DNA of 64,000 bases, taken from NCBI GenBank assembly GCA_963709185.1, contig CAVPVQ010000028.1, positions 599,278-663,277 on the forward strand. The letters are read 5' to 3'. The notes under the pieces were generated by a model, which ran no database searches, was not told the DNA's origin, and worked only from the letters and a program-made list of their open reading frames with translations. Within the stretch, counting starts at the first letter, position 1. Each line of letters opens with the position of its first letter. Both the position numbers and the translations under genes were made by a program. The DNA is from Roseiarcus sp963709185. GTDB taxonomy: Bacteria; Pseudomonadota; Alphaproteobacteria; Rhizobiales; Beijerinckiaceae. Shown piece after piece: positions 11,220-20,635 of the stretch.

Positions 11220-11621
11220 CTATTCCCCGGTTTCGCCGGCCATTTCCGCGTAGGTCTTCTTGACGATCTTGAACGCGCGATTGGCTGCCGGGACGCCGGC
11301 GTAGACCGCGACATGCAGCAGGGCCTCCCTGATGTCCTCGGGCGTCGCGCCGGTGTTGAGGGTCGCGCGGGTGTGCATCGCCACTTCCTCGTCATGGCCC
11401 AGCGCGGCGAGCAGCGCCAGCGTGACGATCGAGCGTTCGCGACGCGTCAGATTGGGCCGCGACCACACCGAGCCCCACGCGCCCTCGGTGATGAACGTCT
11501 GGAACGGCTCGTCGAAAGAGGTCATCGCGGTGCTGGCGCGGTCGACATGCGCGTCGCCGAGCACGGAACGGCGCGTCGCCATACCTGCTTCGAAGCGCGG
11601 ACCTTTTTCAGCGTCGCTCAC
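11220..11621 (-). CDS. pcaC: 4-carboxymuconolactone decarboxylase
   Basis: A 133-residue CMD-family protein that decarboxylates 4-carboxymuconolactone to beta-ketoadipate enol-lactone. Family residues are visible in GMATRRSVLGDAHVDRA, FITEGAWGSVW and HVAVYAGVPAANRAF. The GTG at 11621 overlaps the pcaD stop in a GTGA arrangement and gives the usual N-terminus; the first ATG lies 13 codons inside and would remove the conserved start of the GMAxRR region. Translational coupling to pcaD is therefore likely. Confidence 0.93.
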   Translation of the reverse strand: MSDAEKGPRFEAGMATRRSVLGDAHVDRASTAMTSFDEPFQTFITEGAWGSVWSRPNLTRRERSIVTLALLAALGHDEEVAMHTRATLNTGATPEDIREALLHVAVYAGVPAANRAFKIVKKTYAEMAGETGE

Positions 11622-12409
11622 GGCCAGACGTCCTTCAAATGCGCCTCGATAAGACCGCGCAGGACCGCGGGCTTCTCGATGCACGGGAGATGAGCCGCTC
11701 CGGCGACAATCTCGAGCTTCGCGGCGGGAATCAGTTCGGTGAGCTGGCGCGCCAGCGCGACGGGCGTCGAAGGGTCCTGATCGCCAACGATGCAAAGCGT
11801 AGGCGCGCGAATTCTCCTCGCGCCCGAAGTCAGGTCGGCGTCGCGCAGCGCGCCGCAAGCGGCGAGATAGCCGGCCGGCGGCGTGCGCGTCAGCATCGCG
11901 CGCCAGCCTGCTACCGCGTCGGCGCAATTGTCATGGTAGTCTCGGGTGAACCACGGCCGCATCACGCCATCGGCGATGGCCTCGAGCCCGCCTGTGATGA
12001 CCGCGTCGATCCGAGCCGTCCAGGACTCCCTCGTTCCGATGCGATGGCCGGTGTCGCAGAGAACCAGCGAGCGCACGAGATCGGGGCGCAGGCGATAGAG
12101 CTCCTGCGCGATCATCCCGCCGATCGACAGGCCGATGATCGTCGCCTTGCCGACGTCGCGGCTGTCGAGCAGCGCGGCGAGGTCGGTCGCGAAATCGGCG
12201 ATGGCGGCGGGGCCCGTCCGAAGCTCGGAGAGTCCGTGCCCGCGCTTGTCGTGACGGATGACCCGCATGGTCTCGGCGAGCGGCCCGGCGACTTCATCCC
12301 AAATGCGGAAATCCGTGCCCAGCGAATTGCCGAACACGATCGTCCAGCCGCCGCGCGGACCCTCGTCGGCAAAATGAATCACGCCTCCATTCGCCCCCAC
12401 AAAACGCAT
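11618..12409 (-). CDS. pcaD: 3-oxoadipate enol-lactonase
   Basis: A 263-residue alpha/beta hydrolase hydrolysing beta-ketoadipate enol-lactone to beta-ketoadipate. The nucleophile elbow GLSIG places Ser at residue 95; the acid is in VGDQDPSTPV (near 213) and the histidine in GAAHLPCIEKP (near 241). It is first in a coupled pcaD-pcaC-pcaB unit. The ring-cleaving pcaGH and the regulator pcaQ or pcaR are not in the window, so the pathway must be completed elsewhere in the genome. Confidence 0.93.
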   Translation of the reverse strand: MRFVGANGGVIHFADEGPRGGWTIVFGNSLGTDFRIWDEVAGPLAETMRVIRHDKRGHGLSELRTGPAAIADFATDLAALLDSRDVGKATIIGLSIGGMIAQELYRLRPDLVRSLVLCDTGHRIGTRESWTARIDAVITGGLEAIADGVMRPWFTRDYHDNCADAVAGWRAMLTRTPPAGYLAACGALRDADLTSGARRIRAPTLCIVGDQDPSTPVALARQLTELIPAAKLEIVAGAAHLPCIEKPAVLRGLIEAHLKDVWP

Positions 12410-12544
12410 CGCCGCTCCTCGCGTCGGAAGCCCCTGACGGGGCGCCGAGCGCGCTGACTCATGGCAAATCGGGGGCGGCAGATCAATATCGAAGCGGTGG
12501 GCCCTGGTCCGGCCGGGATCGGCGCGCCGAGCGGCCTGATCCCG

Positions 12545-13708
12545 TCAATTTTGCCCGACGCGCAATTTGTAGAATATGTGATGGCCGATCTGGTCCACGC
12601 GCTGAAGGGTCCTGGCCCAATACGGCGTCACATAGTTGGCGTGATAGCTGACCGCCTCGCCGATCAATGGATTGTAAACCGCGCCGCTCGCGACGTCGCT
12701 GGCGATGCGCACCGCGACCGCCCACGGACCCGGCTCCTCGATGCGCAACGAGCGCCCCTCGCAGGCGAACGAGAACTGGCAGGCGAATGGCCGGTTGCGG
12801 TCCTGGTAGACCACGCCGCAGACGTTGGTCGGGAAGATGCCGCTGCGCACGCGATTGAGCACGACCTGAGCGACCGCCGCCTGGCCGGCCTCCGGCTCGC
12901 TCCGCGCCTCGAAATAGATCGCTTCGGCGAGGCAGCGCTGCTGACGCACCGAATCCTTGGGATCGATGAGCGCGGCGTAGTTGGGGGGATCGCCGACGGC
13001 GCCTTTGGGCGCCAGCGTCGTCTCAGAGGCGCCTTTGGCGGCGACAACGACCAGCGCGCCGTCGTTTGGCGTCGGAGTGGACGAGTTCAGCGCGACGTCA
13101 AGCGGCACGCCCGGCGTCGCGCCGTCGCCGAAGCTCTTTTCGCCGTCGGTCGAAACCGCGGTCGGGCCTTGCGATTCCGCGTCGCCCGCCGATCGATCGT
13201 TGGCCGGCGTCGGTGGCCAGGGATTGAGGGAAAAGTCGAGGGCCGAATCGCCGTCCGACCGCGGCGATTCGGCGGCGCGGGCGGCGCCGGGAGCGCCGCG
13301 GCGCTTGAGGCGCGCGTCGAAGCCGGGACGCAACCCGATGAACGGATCGCCCTTGCCTGAACGATCGATCGCCGGGAAGGCGATTTTGGCTTGCTTGAGA
13401 TCGGCTCGCGGCTCGATTTCGTCGTCGCCCGCGGCAAGATCGTCAGGAGAGCCAAGGGTCAGCCGGGCTTCGATCTCGAGACTTTCGGCGCTGGCGCGGG
13501 CGAAAAGATCGCCCGACGAGTGAAAGGGCGACGACAACAGAGCCTGGCGCATCGGCGAAGCGAGCCCGGTTGCAGCGGCTTGCGACGCGATGCTGAATCC
13601 CAGGGACGGATCCTGGCCGGCCTCCGCGGTCACCGAAACGACCAGCGCGAGCGCAAGGACCCACGGGGCCACCGCCGTACATGCCCAGCCTAACCGCGAG
13701 CGACCCAT
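12545..13708 (-). CDS. SleB-like cell wall hydrolase with long linker
   Basis: A 387-residue exported protein. An N-terminal signal or anchor segment (about residues 13-33) is followed by some 220 residues of low-complexity, proline/alanine/aspartate-rich sequence, and then a C-terminal cell wall hydrolase SleB/CwlJ domain (about 265-387: CLAEAIYFEARSEPEAGQ, VVLNRVRSGIFPTNVCGVVYQ, QFSFACEG, AVSYHANYVTPYW). The catalytic glutamate is expected in EAIYFEARSE. In alphaproteobacteria such proteins act on peptidoglycan during growth or division rather than spore germination. ATG 13708 was chosen over an upstream TTG; no strong ribosome site is seen. Confidence 0.85.
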   Translation of the reverse strand: MGRSRLGWACTAVAPWVLALALVVSVTAEAGQDPSLGFSIASQAAATGLASPMRQALLSSPFHSSGDLFARASAESLEIEARLTLGSPDDLAAGDDEIEPRADLKQAKIAFPAIDRSGKGDPFIGLRPGFDARLKRRGAPGAARAAESPRSDGDSALDFSLNPWPPTPANDRSAGDAESQGPTAVSTDGEKSFGDGATPGVPLDVALNSSTPTPNDGALVVVAAKGASETTLAPKGAVGDPPNYAALIDPKDSVRQQRCLAEAIYFEARSEPEAGQAAVAQVVLNRVRSGIFPTNVCGVVYQDRNRPFACQFSFACEGRSLRIEEPGPWAVAVRIASDVASGAVYNPLIGEAVSYHANYVTPYWARTLQRVDQIGHHIFYKLRVGQN

Positions 13709-13903
13709 ACACAACCCACGCGAAGTTTCACCGCCAACACGAAATCGCAGTCAGGCCACCAGGCCGCTGCCCTCGGCCAAGCGCGCCAGGATCAATTCGA
13801 GCGGTTTAATTTATCGGGGTTTAACGTTGCGGCCGGGTTACCGGCGGTGCGGGCGATGCGTCCCGGAATGGTCCAAACCGGTTCCGGACGGCCGGCGCGG
13901 CGC

Positions 13904-14467
13904 TCAGAAGCTGGGCGGCGTGCAGGCCGACACCAGCACCAGTTCGGCATCGCCGATATTCCGGAAGGAATGAGGCTTGCGGCTGTCGAACGAATAAGCG
14001 TCGCCCGCCTCGAGTTGGTAGCGCCGGCCGTCGACCTCCAGCCCAAGCCTGCCCTTGATTACGACGCCGGCCTCTTCGCCCTGATGCGACAACATTTTCG
14101 TTCCCGATTGCGCGCCCGGCCGGTATCGCTCGTGGATCATTTGCAGCGCGTGGCCTTGCAGGTTCGCGCCGACCTGCCGATAGGAGAGCGCGCCGCCGGC
14201 GATTTCAGTGAGCTCATCGGCTCGAAACACCACTTTTTCCTTCTCGTCTTCGGATGAGGAGAAGAAATCGGCGACGCCGGCGCCAAGCGCCGACAGCACT
14301 TGCTTCAGCGCCGAGACTGACGGGTTGACGCGATTGGCCTCGATCATCGAGATGGTGGCGTTGGAGACGCCCGCCCGACGGGCGAGTTCGCGTTGCGACA
14401 GGCCGAGCCGAAGTCGCCATTGACGCAGGCGCGGGCCAATATCAAGATCATTGTCGCGCGTGTTCAT
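13904..14467 (-). CDS. XRE-cupin transcriptional regulator
   Basis: A 187-residue regulator with an N-terminal XRE helix-turn-helix (residues about 10-66, LRQWRLRLGLSQRELARRAG and NATISMIEANRVNPS) and a C-terminal cupin (about 115-185, with SHQGEEAGVVIKGRLGLEVDG). This architecture matches PuuR-like repressors of amine and amino-acid catabolism. It is divergent from the omega-aminotransferase, with 117 bp between starts that contain a lower-GC stretch (about 14468-14495), the likely operator and promoter region. The cupin probably senses a small amine or carboxylate ligand, by inference from the family. Confidence 0.88.
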   Translation of the reverse strand: MNTRDNDLDIGPRLRQWRLRLGLSQRELARRAGVSNATISMIEANRVNPSVSALKQVLSALGAGVADFFSSSEDEKEKVVFRADELTEIAGGALSYRQVGANLQGHALQMIHERYRPGAQSGTKMLSHQGEEAGVVIKGRLGLEVDGRRYQLEAGDAYSFDSRKPHSFRNIGDAELVLVSACTPPSF

Positions 14468-14584
14468 GTGTTAAGTATTTAGAACGAAGTGAACAGGCTT
14501 TCAATTGGACAAATGCCGCCGCCGCTGTCACCGTTCAGAAAAGCGATCATTCCCGCGAGATTGCCGTCAAGATTGGAGACGATC

Positions 14585-15922
14585 ATGTCCACCGCCGCAG
14601 CGCGCGTCGAAGTTCCCAACGATCTCGAAGCCTTCTGGCTGCCCTTCACCCCCAATCGCGCGTTCAAGAAAGCGCCGCGGCTGATCTCGCGATCGAAGGA
14701 CATGCACTATTATACGCCGGAAGGTCGCGAGATTATCGACGCCACCGCGGCGCTGTGGTGCTGCAACGCCGGCCACAACCGCCCGCCGATCGTCGAGGCC
14801 ATTCAACGCCAAGCGGCGGAACTGGACTTCTCGCCGACCTTCCAGTTCGCCCACCCGCTGGTGTTCGCGCTCGCCGCGCGTCTGACCGCGATGGCGCCGG
14901 GCGATCTTGATCACGCGTTTTTCACTAATTCCGGCTCCGAGGCCTGCGACACCGCGCTGAAGATCGCGATCGCCTATCACAACGTGCGTGGGCAAGGTTC
15001 CCGCCAGCGTCTGATCGGGCGTGAGCGTGGCTATCATGGCGTCGGCTTTGGCGGCATTTCCGTCGGCGGCATGCCCAACAACCGCAAATTCTTCGGCGCG
15101 CTGTTGACCGGCGTCGACCATCTGCCCGCCACCTACAGCCGCGAACATCAGGCCTTCACCAAGGGTGAGCCCGAATGGGGCGGCCATCTCGCCGACGATC
15201 TTGAGCGGATCGTCGCCCTGCACGACGCCTCGACCATCGCCTGCGTGATCGTCGAGCCGATGGCGGGCTCGACGGGTGTCCTGCCGCCTCCCAAAGGTTA
15301 TCTGCAGAAGCTGCGCGCGATTTGCGACAAATATGGCATCCTGCTCATTTTCGACGAAGTGATCACCGGATTCGGGCGCCTCGGCGCGGCCTTCGCCGCC
15401 GAACGCTATGGGGTCGTTCCCGACATGATCACTTTCGCCAAAGGCGTCACCTCGGGAACGGTGCCGATGGGCGGGGTGCTTGTGCGCAAGCACATTTACG
15501 ATGCGTTCATGAAAGGGCCCGAGCACGCGATCGAGCTGTTCCACGGCTACACCTATTCGGGGCATCCGCTGGCCTGCGCGGCCGCGCTGGCCTCGCTCGA
15601 CGTCTATCGCGACGAGAAATTGTTCGAGCGCGCCAAGACGCTAGAGCCCAAGTGGTGCGACGCGCTGATGAGCCTGAAGGGTCTGCCCAACGTGCTGGAC
15701 ATCCGTTGCGTCGGCCTGACGGGAGCGATCGACCTGGCCTCTTCGAGCGGCGGCGGGGGCGCCCGCGGCTACGCGGCGGTCGAGCATTCGTTCCATGAAG
15801 CGGCAATCATGATCCGCATTTCCGGCGACACCATCGAATTGACGCCGCCGTTGATCGTCAGCGAGGATCAGATCGGCGAGATCGTCGACAAGGTCGGGCG
15901 AACGATCAAGGCGGTCGCGTAG
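14585..15922 (+). CDS. Omega-amino acid--pyruvate aminotransferase
   Basis: A 445-residue class III PLP-dependent aminotransferase close in length and sequence to beta-alanine:pyruvate transaminases. Visible features are the FTNSGSEACDTALKIA phosphate-binding segment, the aspartate in LLIFDEVITGFGR and the Schiff-base lysine in TFAKGVTSG. It moves the amino group from omega-amino acids or amines to pyruvate. ATG 14585 is preceded by TTGGAGACGATC, a good ribosome site; the longer frame from 14489 reads through the promoter region. The divergent XRE-cupin gene is its probable regulator. Confidence 0.88.
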   Translation: MSTAAARVEVPNDLEAFWLPFTPNRAFKKAPRLISRSKDMHYYTPEGREIIDATAALWCCNAGHNRPPIVEAIQRQAAELDFSPTFQFAHPLVFALAARLTAMAPGDLDHAFFTNSGSEACDTALKIAIAYHNVRGQGSRQRLIGRERGYHGVGFGGISVGGMPNNRKFFGALLTGVDHLPATYSREHQAFTKGEPEWGGHLADDLERIVALHDASTIACVIVEPMAGSTGVLPPPKGYLQKLRAICDKYGILLIFDEVITGFGRLGAAFAAERYGVVPDMITFAKGVTSGTVPMGGVLVRKHIYDAFMKGPEHAIELFHGYTYSGHPLACAAALASLDVYRDEKLFERAKTLEPKWCDALMSLKGLPNVLDIRCVGLTGAIDLASSSGGGGARGYAAVEHSFHEAAIMIRISGDTIELTPPLIVSEDQIGEIVDKVGRTIKAVA

Positions 15923-16027
15923 ACGAGACTTGTTGCGGACGCTTTCGGGAAGGCACAGAATTCACATTCTCCGCTCGCCTGGCGCGTGATCGCGGGGAAG
16001 GTCCGCACAAAGATCGGCGCGCGAACG

Positions 16028-16978
16028 ATGGCCCTTTATCTCGTCCGGCGCGTGCTGCTCCTGTTGGCGACCCTGGCCTTCGCCTCGATCGTCGTCTTCG
16101 GCGTGCTCGAGGTTCTGCCGGGCAATGCGGCGCAAGTGATGCTGGGAGCCAGCGCCACGCCCGACGCGGTAGCCGCGCTGGCGCACAAGCTGGGGCTCGA
16201 CCAGGACATTGTCACACGCTACGCGGCCTGGGTGGGCGGCGCGGCGCGCGGATATCTCGGCAATTCCTACGCTTATGATTCGCCGATCGGCGCGCTGATC
16301 GCCGAACGGCTGGTGGTGAGCGCGCCGTTGGCGCTGCTCGGGATGGCGATCGCCGCCATCGTTGCGCTGGCCGCCGGCGTTTTCGCCGCGCAGCATCGCG
16401 GGCGGACCGGCGACGTCGCCGTCATGGCGGCGAGCCAAGTGGGCCTTGCCGTGCCTAATTTCTGGTTCGCGATCCTGCTGATCCTGCTCTTCGCCGTGCA
16501 TTGGCGCATTGCGCCGTCCGGAGGCTTTCCCGGCTGGGGCGCGGGTGTCGGGCGGGCGCTTGGCGCATTGACGCTGCCGGCGCTCGCACTGGGCCTTGTG
16601 CAGGCGGCGATTCTGACCCGGGTGACGCGTTCGGCGCTGCTCGAAGTGCTCGGCGAGGATTTCATCCGCACCGCCCGCGCCAAAGGCCTCTCGGCGCGCG
16701 CGACCCTGTGGCGTCACGCCCTCCCCAACGCGCTGACGCCGATCCTGACCATCATGGGCCTGCAATTCGCCAATCTGATCGCCGGCGCTATTGTCGTCGA
16801 GAATGTGTTCACGCTGCCCGGCGTCGGGCGGCTGGTGTTTCAGTCGATCGCGAACCGCGACCTGCTCGTCGTGCAGGATTGCGTGATGCTGCTGGTGGGC
16901 ATCGTGATCACGGTGAATTTCCTCGTCGACATCGCCTGTGCGGCGATCGATCCGCGTTTGCGCAGGCCCGCGGCATGA
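16028..16978 (+). CDS. ABC peptide-type importer permease, DppB-like
   Basis: A 316-residue inner-membrane permease with six predicted membrane segments and the conserved EAA loop (GEDFIRTARAKGLSARATLWRHALPNALTPI). The N-terminus MALYLVRRVLLLLATLAFAS is typical of DppB/OppB. ATG 16028 fits this pattern better than the start at 15986. The TGA overlaps the next ATG by 4 bp. It forms the channel with the DppC-like subunit; the substrate class is di- or oligopeptides, nickel or related small molecules and cannot be fixed. Confidence 0.92.
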   Translation: MALYLVRRVLLLLATLAFASIVVFGVLEVLPGNAAQVMLGASATPDAVAALAHKLGLDQDIVTRYAAWVGGAARGYLGNSYAYDSPIGALIAERLVVSAPLALLGMAIAAIVALAAGVFAAQHRGRTGDVAVMAASQVGLAVPNFWFAILLILLFAVHWRIAPSGGFPGWGAGVGRALGALTLPALALGLVQAAILTRVTRSALLEVLGEDFIRTARAKGLSARATLWRHALPNALTPILTIMGLQFANLIAGAIVVENVFTLPGVGRLVFQSIANRDLLVVQDCVMLLVGIVITVNFLVDIACAAIDPRLRRPAA

Positions 16979-17817
16979 GCGACGACGGTTTTGCCGCGCG
17001 GGCGCGGCGCAACGCCAGCTTCTCGTTCGGCGCCGCGCTCGTGGCGATGCTCGTTCTGGCCGCCGCGCTGTCGCTGGTCTGGACGCCTTATCCGCCGGCC
17101 GCCATCGACGTCCCGCACCGATTGCTCGAGCCCTCCATGGCCCATTGGCTCGGCACCGATTCGCTGGGTCATGACATTGTTTCGCAGCTTCTGGCCGGCG
17201 CGGGCATATCGATCCTCGTTGGAATCATCGCCGTGGGCATCGGCCTCATTCCGGGCGTCGCCCTTGGCTTGATCTCGGCGTCCTCGCGAGGCCTGGTTGA
17301 GATCGTCATCATGAATCTCTGCGATTTCACCTTCGCCTTTCCCGCCCTGCTGCTTGCGATCATGCTGACCGCGGTGCTCGGGGCTGGCGTCGTCAACGCA
17401 ATCCTGGCGATCGGCGTCGCCAATGTGCCGATCTTCGCCCGGTTGACGCGAGCGCTTGGTCAGAGTGTGCTCGCTCGTGACTATGTGCTGGCGGCTCGCG
17501 CGGCGGGGAAGGGTCCGATCGCCATCGCGTTCGAGCACGTGCTGCCGAACGTCGCGCCGGCGCTGATCGTCCAGGCGACCATCCAGTTCGCGATCGCCAT
17601 TCTCGCCGAAGCCGCGCTGTCCTATCTCGGCCTTGGCGCGCAGCCGCCCGAGACGTCCTGGGGGCGGATGTTGAGCGACGCACAGCAGCAGATGTTCGTG
17701 GCGCCGCGCCTCGCGGTTTTTCCGGGCCTCGCGGTGGCCCTTGCGGTACTGGGGCTCAATTTGTTGGGCGACGGCTTGCGCGACTTGCTCGATCCGCGCC
17801 TGCGGGCGAGGCGTTGA
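16975..17817 (+). CDS. ABC peptide-type importer permease, DppC-like
   Basis: A 280-residue permease with the DppC/OppC features: LGTDSLGHDIVSQLLAG near the N-terminus and the EAA loop ARDYVLAARAAGKGPIAIAF followed by HVLPNVAPALIVQ. Six membrane segments are expected. Its ATG overlaps the DppB-like stop (ATGA) and its stop is one base before the start of the first ATPase gene, so the four transporter genes make one polycistron. Confidence 0.92.
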   Translation: MSDDGFAARARRNASFSFGAALVAMLVLAAALSLVWTPYPPAAIDVPHRLLEPSMAHWLGTDSLGHDIVSQLLAGAGISILVGIIAVGIGLIPGVALGLISASSRGLVEIVIMNLCDFTFAFPALLLAIMLTAVLGAGVVNAILAIGVANVPIFARLTRALGQSVLARDYVLAARAAGKGPIAIAFEHVLPNVAPALIVQATIQFAIAILAEAALSYLGLGAQPPETSWGRMLSDAQQQMFVAPRLAVFPGLAVALAVLGLNLLGDGLRDLLDPRLRARR

Positions 17818-17818
17818 G

Positions 17819-18793
17819 ATGCTGCTCGAAGTCGCCGGTCTCAACATCGACTTGCCGAGCTCGAACGGTGCGCGACGCCTCGTGCGCGAGGCGTCGTTCA
17901 CACTCGACAGCGGTCAAACGCTCGGCATTGTCGGCGAGTCCGGCTCCGGCAAGACGCTCACCGCTCTCGCAATCATGGGATTGCTGCCTGAAGGCGCGAC
18001 GACCTCCGGGGCCATTCTTTTCGAAGGGCGCGATCTGACCGGGATGAGCGAAGCGCAGATGCGACGTGTGCGCGGCGATCGCATCGCGATGATCTTCCAG
18101 GAGCCGATGACCGCGCTCAATCCGCTTCATTCGGTCGGGCGTCAGATCGCCGAGCCGCTGATCCTGCATCGCGGGATGTCGAGGGCGGCGGCGCGCGACG
18201 AGGCGGTGAGGCTTCTGCGCCGCGTCGGCGTGCCGGATCCGGAGCGGCGCGCGCACGCCTATCCGCACGAGCTTTCCGGCGGTCAGCGCCAGAGAGCGAT
18301 GATCGCGATGGCCCTGAGCTGCGCGCCGAGACTGGTCATTGCCGACGAGCCGACCACCGCGCTCGACGTCACCGTGCAGGCGCAAATCCTCGACCTTATC
18401 GCCGACCTTCGCGAACAATCCGACATGGCGCTGATTCTGGTGAGCCACGATCTGGCGGTGATCGCCCAGAACTGCGAGCGCGTGTTGGTGATGTATGGCG
18501 GCATGGCGATGGAGAGCGGCCGGACGGAGGATGTTCTGGCGCGGCCGGCGCATCCCTACACGAAGGCATTGCTGCAAGCGCGCCCGCGCATCGGGGCGCC
18601 GCGCGGCGAACCGTTGAAGGCGATCGCCGGAGCGGCGCCTTCCGCCGACGAACTTCCCAGGGGGTGCCCGTTCGCCGGGCGCTGTCCGTTGACGATTGCG
18701 GCGTGCAGCGATGCGCTGCCGGCCGAGGCGATTCTTGCGCCCGGTCACGTTGCGCGATGCATCCGGCTCGAAGAGGCGGAGCGCCTGCCATGA
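17819..18793 (+). CDS. ABC importer ATP-binding protein, DppD-like
   Basis: A 324-residue ATPase. Walker A GESGSGKT is at residues 39-46, the ABC signature LSGGQRQR and Walker B LVIADEPTTALD follow, then the H-loop SHDLAV. The C-terminal oligopeptide-transporter extension contains four cysteines (GCPFAGRCPLTIAAC and HVARC), which in the DppD family can bind an iron-sulfur cluster. It starts one base after the permease stop. Confidence 0.93.
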   Translation: MLLEVAGLNIDLPSSNGARRLVREASFTLDSGQTLGIVGESGSGKTLTALAIMGLLPEGATTSGAILFEGRDLTGMSEAQMRRVRGDRIAMIFQEPMTALNPLHSVGRQIAEPLILHRGMSRAAARDEAVRLLRRVGVPDPERRAHAYPHELSGGQRQRAMIAMALSCAPRLVIADEPTTALDVTVQAQILDLIADLREQSDMALILVSHDLAVIAQNCERVLVMYGGMAMESGRTEDVLARPAHPYTKALLQARPRIGAPRGEPLKAIAGAAPSADELPRGCPFAGRCPLTIAACSDALPAEAILAPGHVARCIRLEEAERLP

Positions 18794-19764
18794 ACGCGCT
18801 TCCGTCGACCGGCGCGCCGCTGCTGGAACTCATCGACCTCGTCAAGATCTACCGATTGCCGCGCGAGCGATTGTTTTCTGCGAGGCCGGAGCTGCGCGCC
18901 GTGGACGGCGTCAGCTTCCGCGTGACCGCGCGGCGTTCGTTCGGCATCGTCGGCGAATCCGGCTCGGGCAAGTCGACGCTTGCGCGCGCGGCGATCGCAC
19001 TGGAGACGCCGACTTCGGGCGAAACGCGCCTGCTCGGTCACCCGCTCAACCGGCTCCCCCGCGCGCAATTGCGCAAGTTGCGGGCGCATATGCAGATGAT
19101 TTTCCAGGACCCCTATGGCTCGCTCGATCCGCGCCAATCGGTGGCGCGCATCATCGCCGAGCCGCTCGCCTGCCTCGACCCGATCGGCCGCGACCAGACC
19201 GCCGCGCGCGTCGTCGACGCGTTGGAGGCAGTTGGCCTGCGCGCCGGCGACGGACGCAAATATCCTCACGAATTCTCGGGCGGCCAGCGTCAGCGCATCG
19301 CCGTGGCGCGCGCGTTGATCACCCGACCCATGCTCGTTGTGGCGGACGAGCCGGTTTCTGCGCTGGATGTCTCGATTCAGGCGCAGGTTCTCAATCTGAT
19401 GACCGATCTGCAGGCGCAGTTCGACGTCACCTTTCTGCTGATCAGCCACGATCTGGCGGTCGTCGAGCATCTCTGCGACGAAATCGCCGTGATGTATCGC
19501 GGCCGCTTCGTCGAAACCGGACCGAGCGGGACGCTGCTTGGACACCCCGCTCATCCTTACACGCGCGCATTGATCGACGCCGCGCCGAAGTTGCAGGCCG
19601 CGCGTCGGCGATCGCCAGCGCCGGCTCGGGACCCAAACGCGCAGTCCAGCGGGTGCGCCTATGCGCCCCGTTGCCTGTTCGCGCAAGCAAGATGCCGCGA
19701 CACGGCGCCCGAATTGCGGTCGCTTGGCGAGGGGCGCCAGGTGGCGTGTCATTTTCCTCTTTGA
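18790..19764 (+). CDS. ABC importer ATP-binding protein, DppF-like
   Basis: A 324-residue second ATPase. Walker A GESGSGKS is at residues 55-62, the signature FSGGQRQR and Walker B LVVADEPVSALD follow. The C-terminal cysteine motif (GCAYAPRCLFAQARC, with QVACHF) parallels the DppD-like subunit. ATG overlaps the previous stop by 4 bp. The DppA-type binding protein is not next in line; the most likely partner is encoded at 20636, after an unrelated DUF2852 gene. Confidence 0.93.
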   Translation: MNALPSTGAPLLELIDLVKIYRLPRERLFSARPELRAVDGVSFRVTARRSFGIVGESGSGKSTLARAAIALETPTSGETRLLGHPLNRLPRAQLRKLRAHMQMIFQDPYGSLDPRQSVARIIAEPLACLDPIGRDQTAARVVDALEAVGLRAGDGRKYPHEFSGGQRQRIAVARALITRPMLVVADEPVSALDVSIQAQVLNLMTDLQAQFDVTFLLISHDLAVVEHLCDEIAVMYRGRFVETGPSGTLLGHPAHPYTRALIDAAPKLQAARRRSPAPARDPNAQSSGCAYAPRCLFAQARCRDTAPELRSLGEGRQVACHFPL

Positions 19765-19907
19765 ATCAAGCTGTTGCAAGGCGTTCTGGCGATCGCCAAA
19801 TAATTCCGCGCAGGCCCCTTGCCGCGGCGCGCCGGCAACCCGATGTCATTGTGCGCTACGTCGCTCTCGCTTGCGAGCGGAGCGTGTTCTTTTCACGGAG
19901 GCTCTTC

Positions 19908-20417
19908 ATGAGCACGGTGCAGGGTGCTGTTGGCGGTTCGAACGGGGCGCAAGGCTACGGCGCTCGTGACTGGGCAGGCGGGGCCTGGGGCTGGCGCAGT
20001 GGCGGCGCGAGTCGCTGGACGCTGTTTGAAGTCGTCGCGATGGTCCTCGGCTTCATCGTATTCTGGCCGATCGGCCTGGCGATCCTCGGTTTCAAGATAT
20101 GGCAGCGCAAGGTCGGCTATTCCGGCGACCTGCAGGCGGCGGCGAGCGAGAAGTGGCGGGAAACGCGCAGTGCGATGCGCGGATGCAATTGGCAGGCCCG
20201 ACGCGGCTTCTATGCGGGGTCGACGGGCAACGCCGCATTCGACGAATGGAAAGCGACGGAGGTCGCCCGGCTCGAGGAAGAGCGCCGCAAGTTGCAGGAG
20301 GCGAGTCGGGAGTTTTCCGAATTCGTGGAGAATATCCGCCGCGCCAAGGATCGCGAGGAGTTCGAGCGGTTCATGAATGAGCGCCGCAATCGGCCGTCCG
20401 AGGGCCCGGCAGCCTGA
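19908..20417 (+). CDS. DUF2852 family membrane protein
   Basis: A 169-residue protein with one strong membrane segment (about residues 42-62, VVAMVLGFIVFWPIGLAIL) followed by KIWQRKVGYSGDL and a charged, coiled-coil C-terminal half (about 115-160). This is the DUF2852 architecture, common in Hyphomicrobiales; no function is established. ATG 19908 has the ribosome site CACGGAGGC about 8 bases upstream, so the long upstream reading frame was rejected. A rho-independent terminator follows at 20463. Confidence 0.88.
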   Translation: MSTVQGAVGGSNGAQGYGARDWAGGAWGWRSGGASRWTLFEVVAMVLGFIVFWPIGLAILGFKIWQRKVGYSGDLQAAASEKWRETRSAMRGCNWQARRGFYAGSTGNAAFDEWKATEVARLEEERRKLQEASREFSEFVENIRRAKDREEFERFMNERRNRPSEGPAA

Positions 20418-20462
20418 CGGTCCGGCGATCGCCGGCAAAAAGCTCGAAGCTTGGTTCTGTGA

Positions 20463-20492
20463 CCGCAGCGCCCCCTGGCCGCTGCGGTTTTT
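20463..20492 (+). terminator. Rho-independent terminator after the DUF2852 gene
   Basis: A perfect 8-bp inverted repeat, CCGCAGCG (20463-20470) and CGCTGCGG (20480-20487), with a 9-base loop is followed directly by a T-rich tract. It lies 45 bp after the stop and separates this gene from the binding protein gene. Confidence 0.85.
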
Positions 20493-20635
20493 CTTTGCCG
20501 CGCCACGGGCGTTGCGGGACGGCTTTGCGATTTTCCGGTCCAAGAGGCGGTCAAATTGATCCGCTTGACGCGCCATGCCTGTTCGGGTTGCTATGACGCT
20601 TCAGCGCAGGCGGCCGGTGACGGCAAGGAGTTGAA

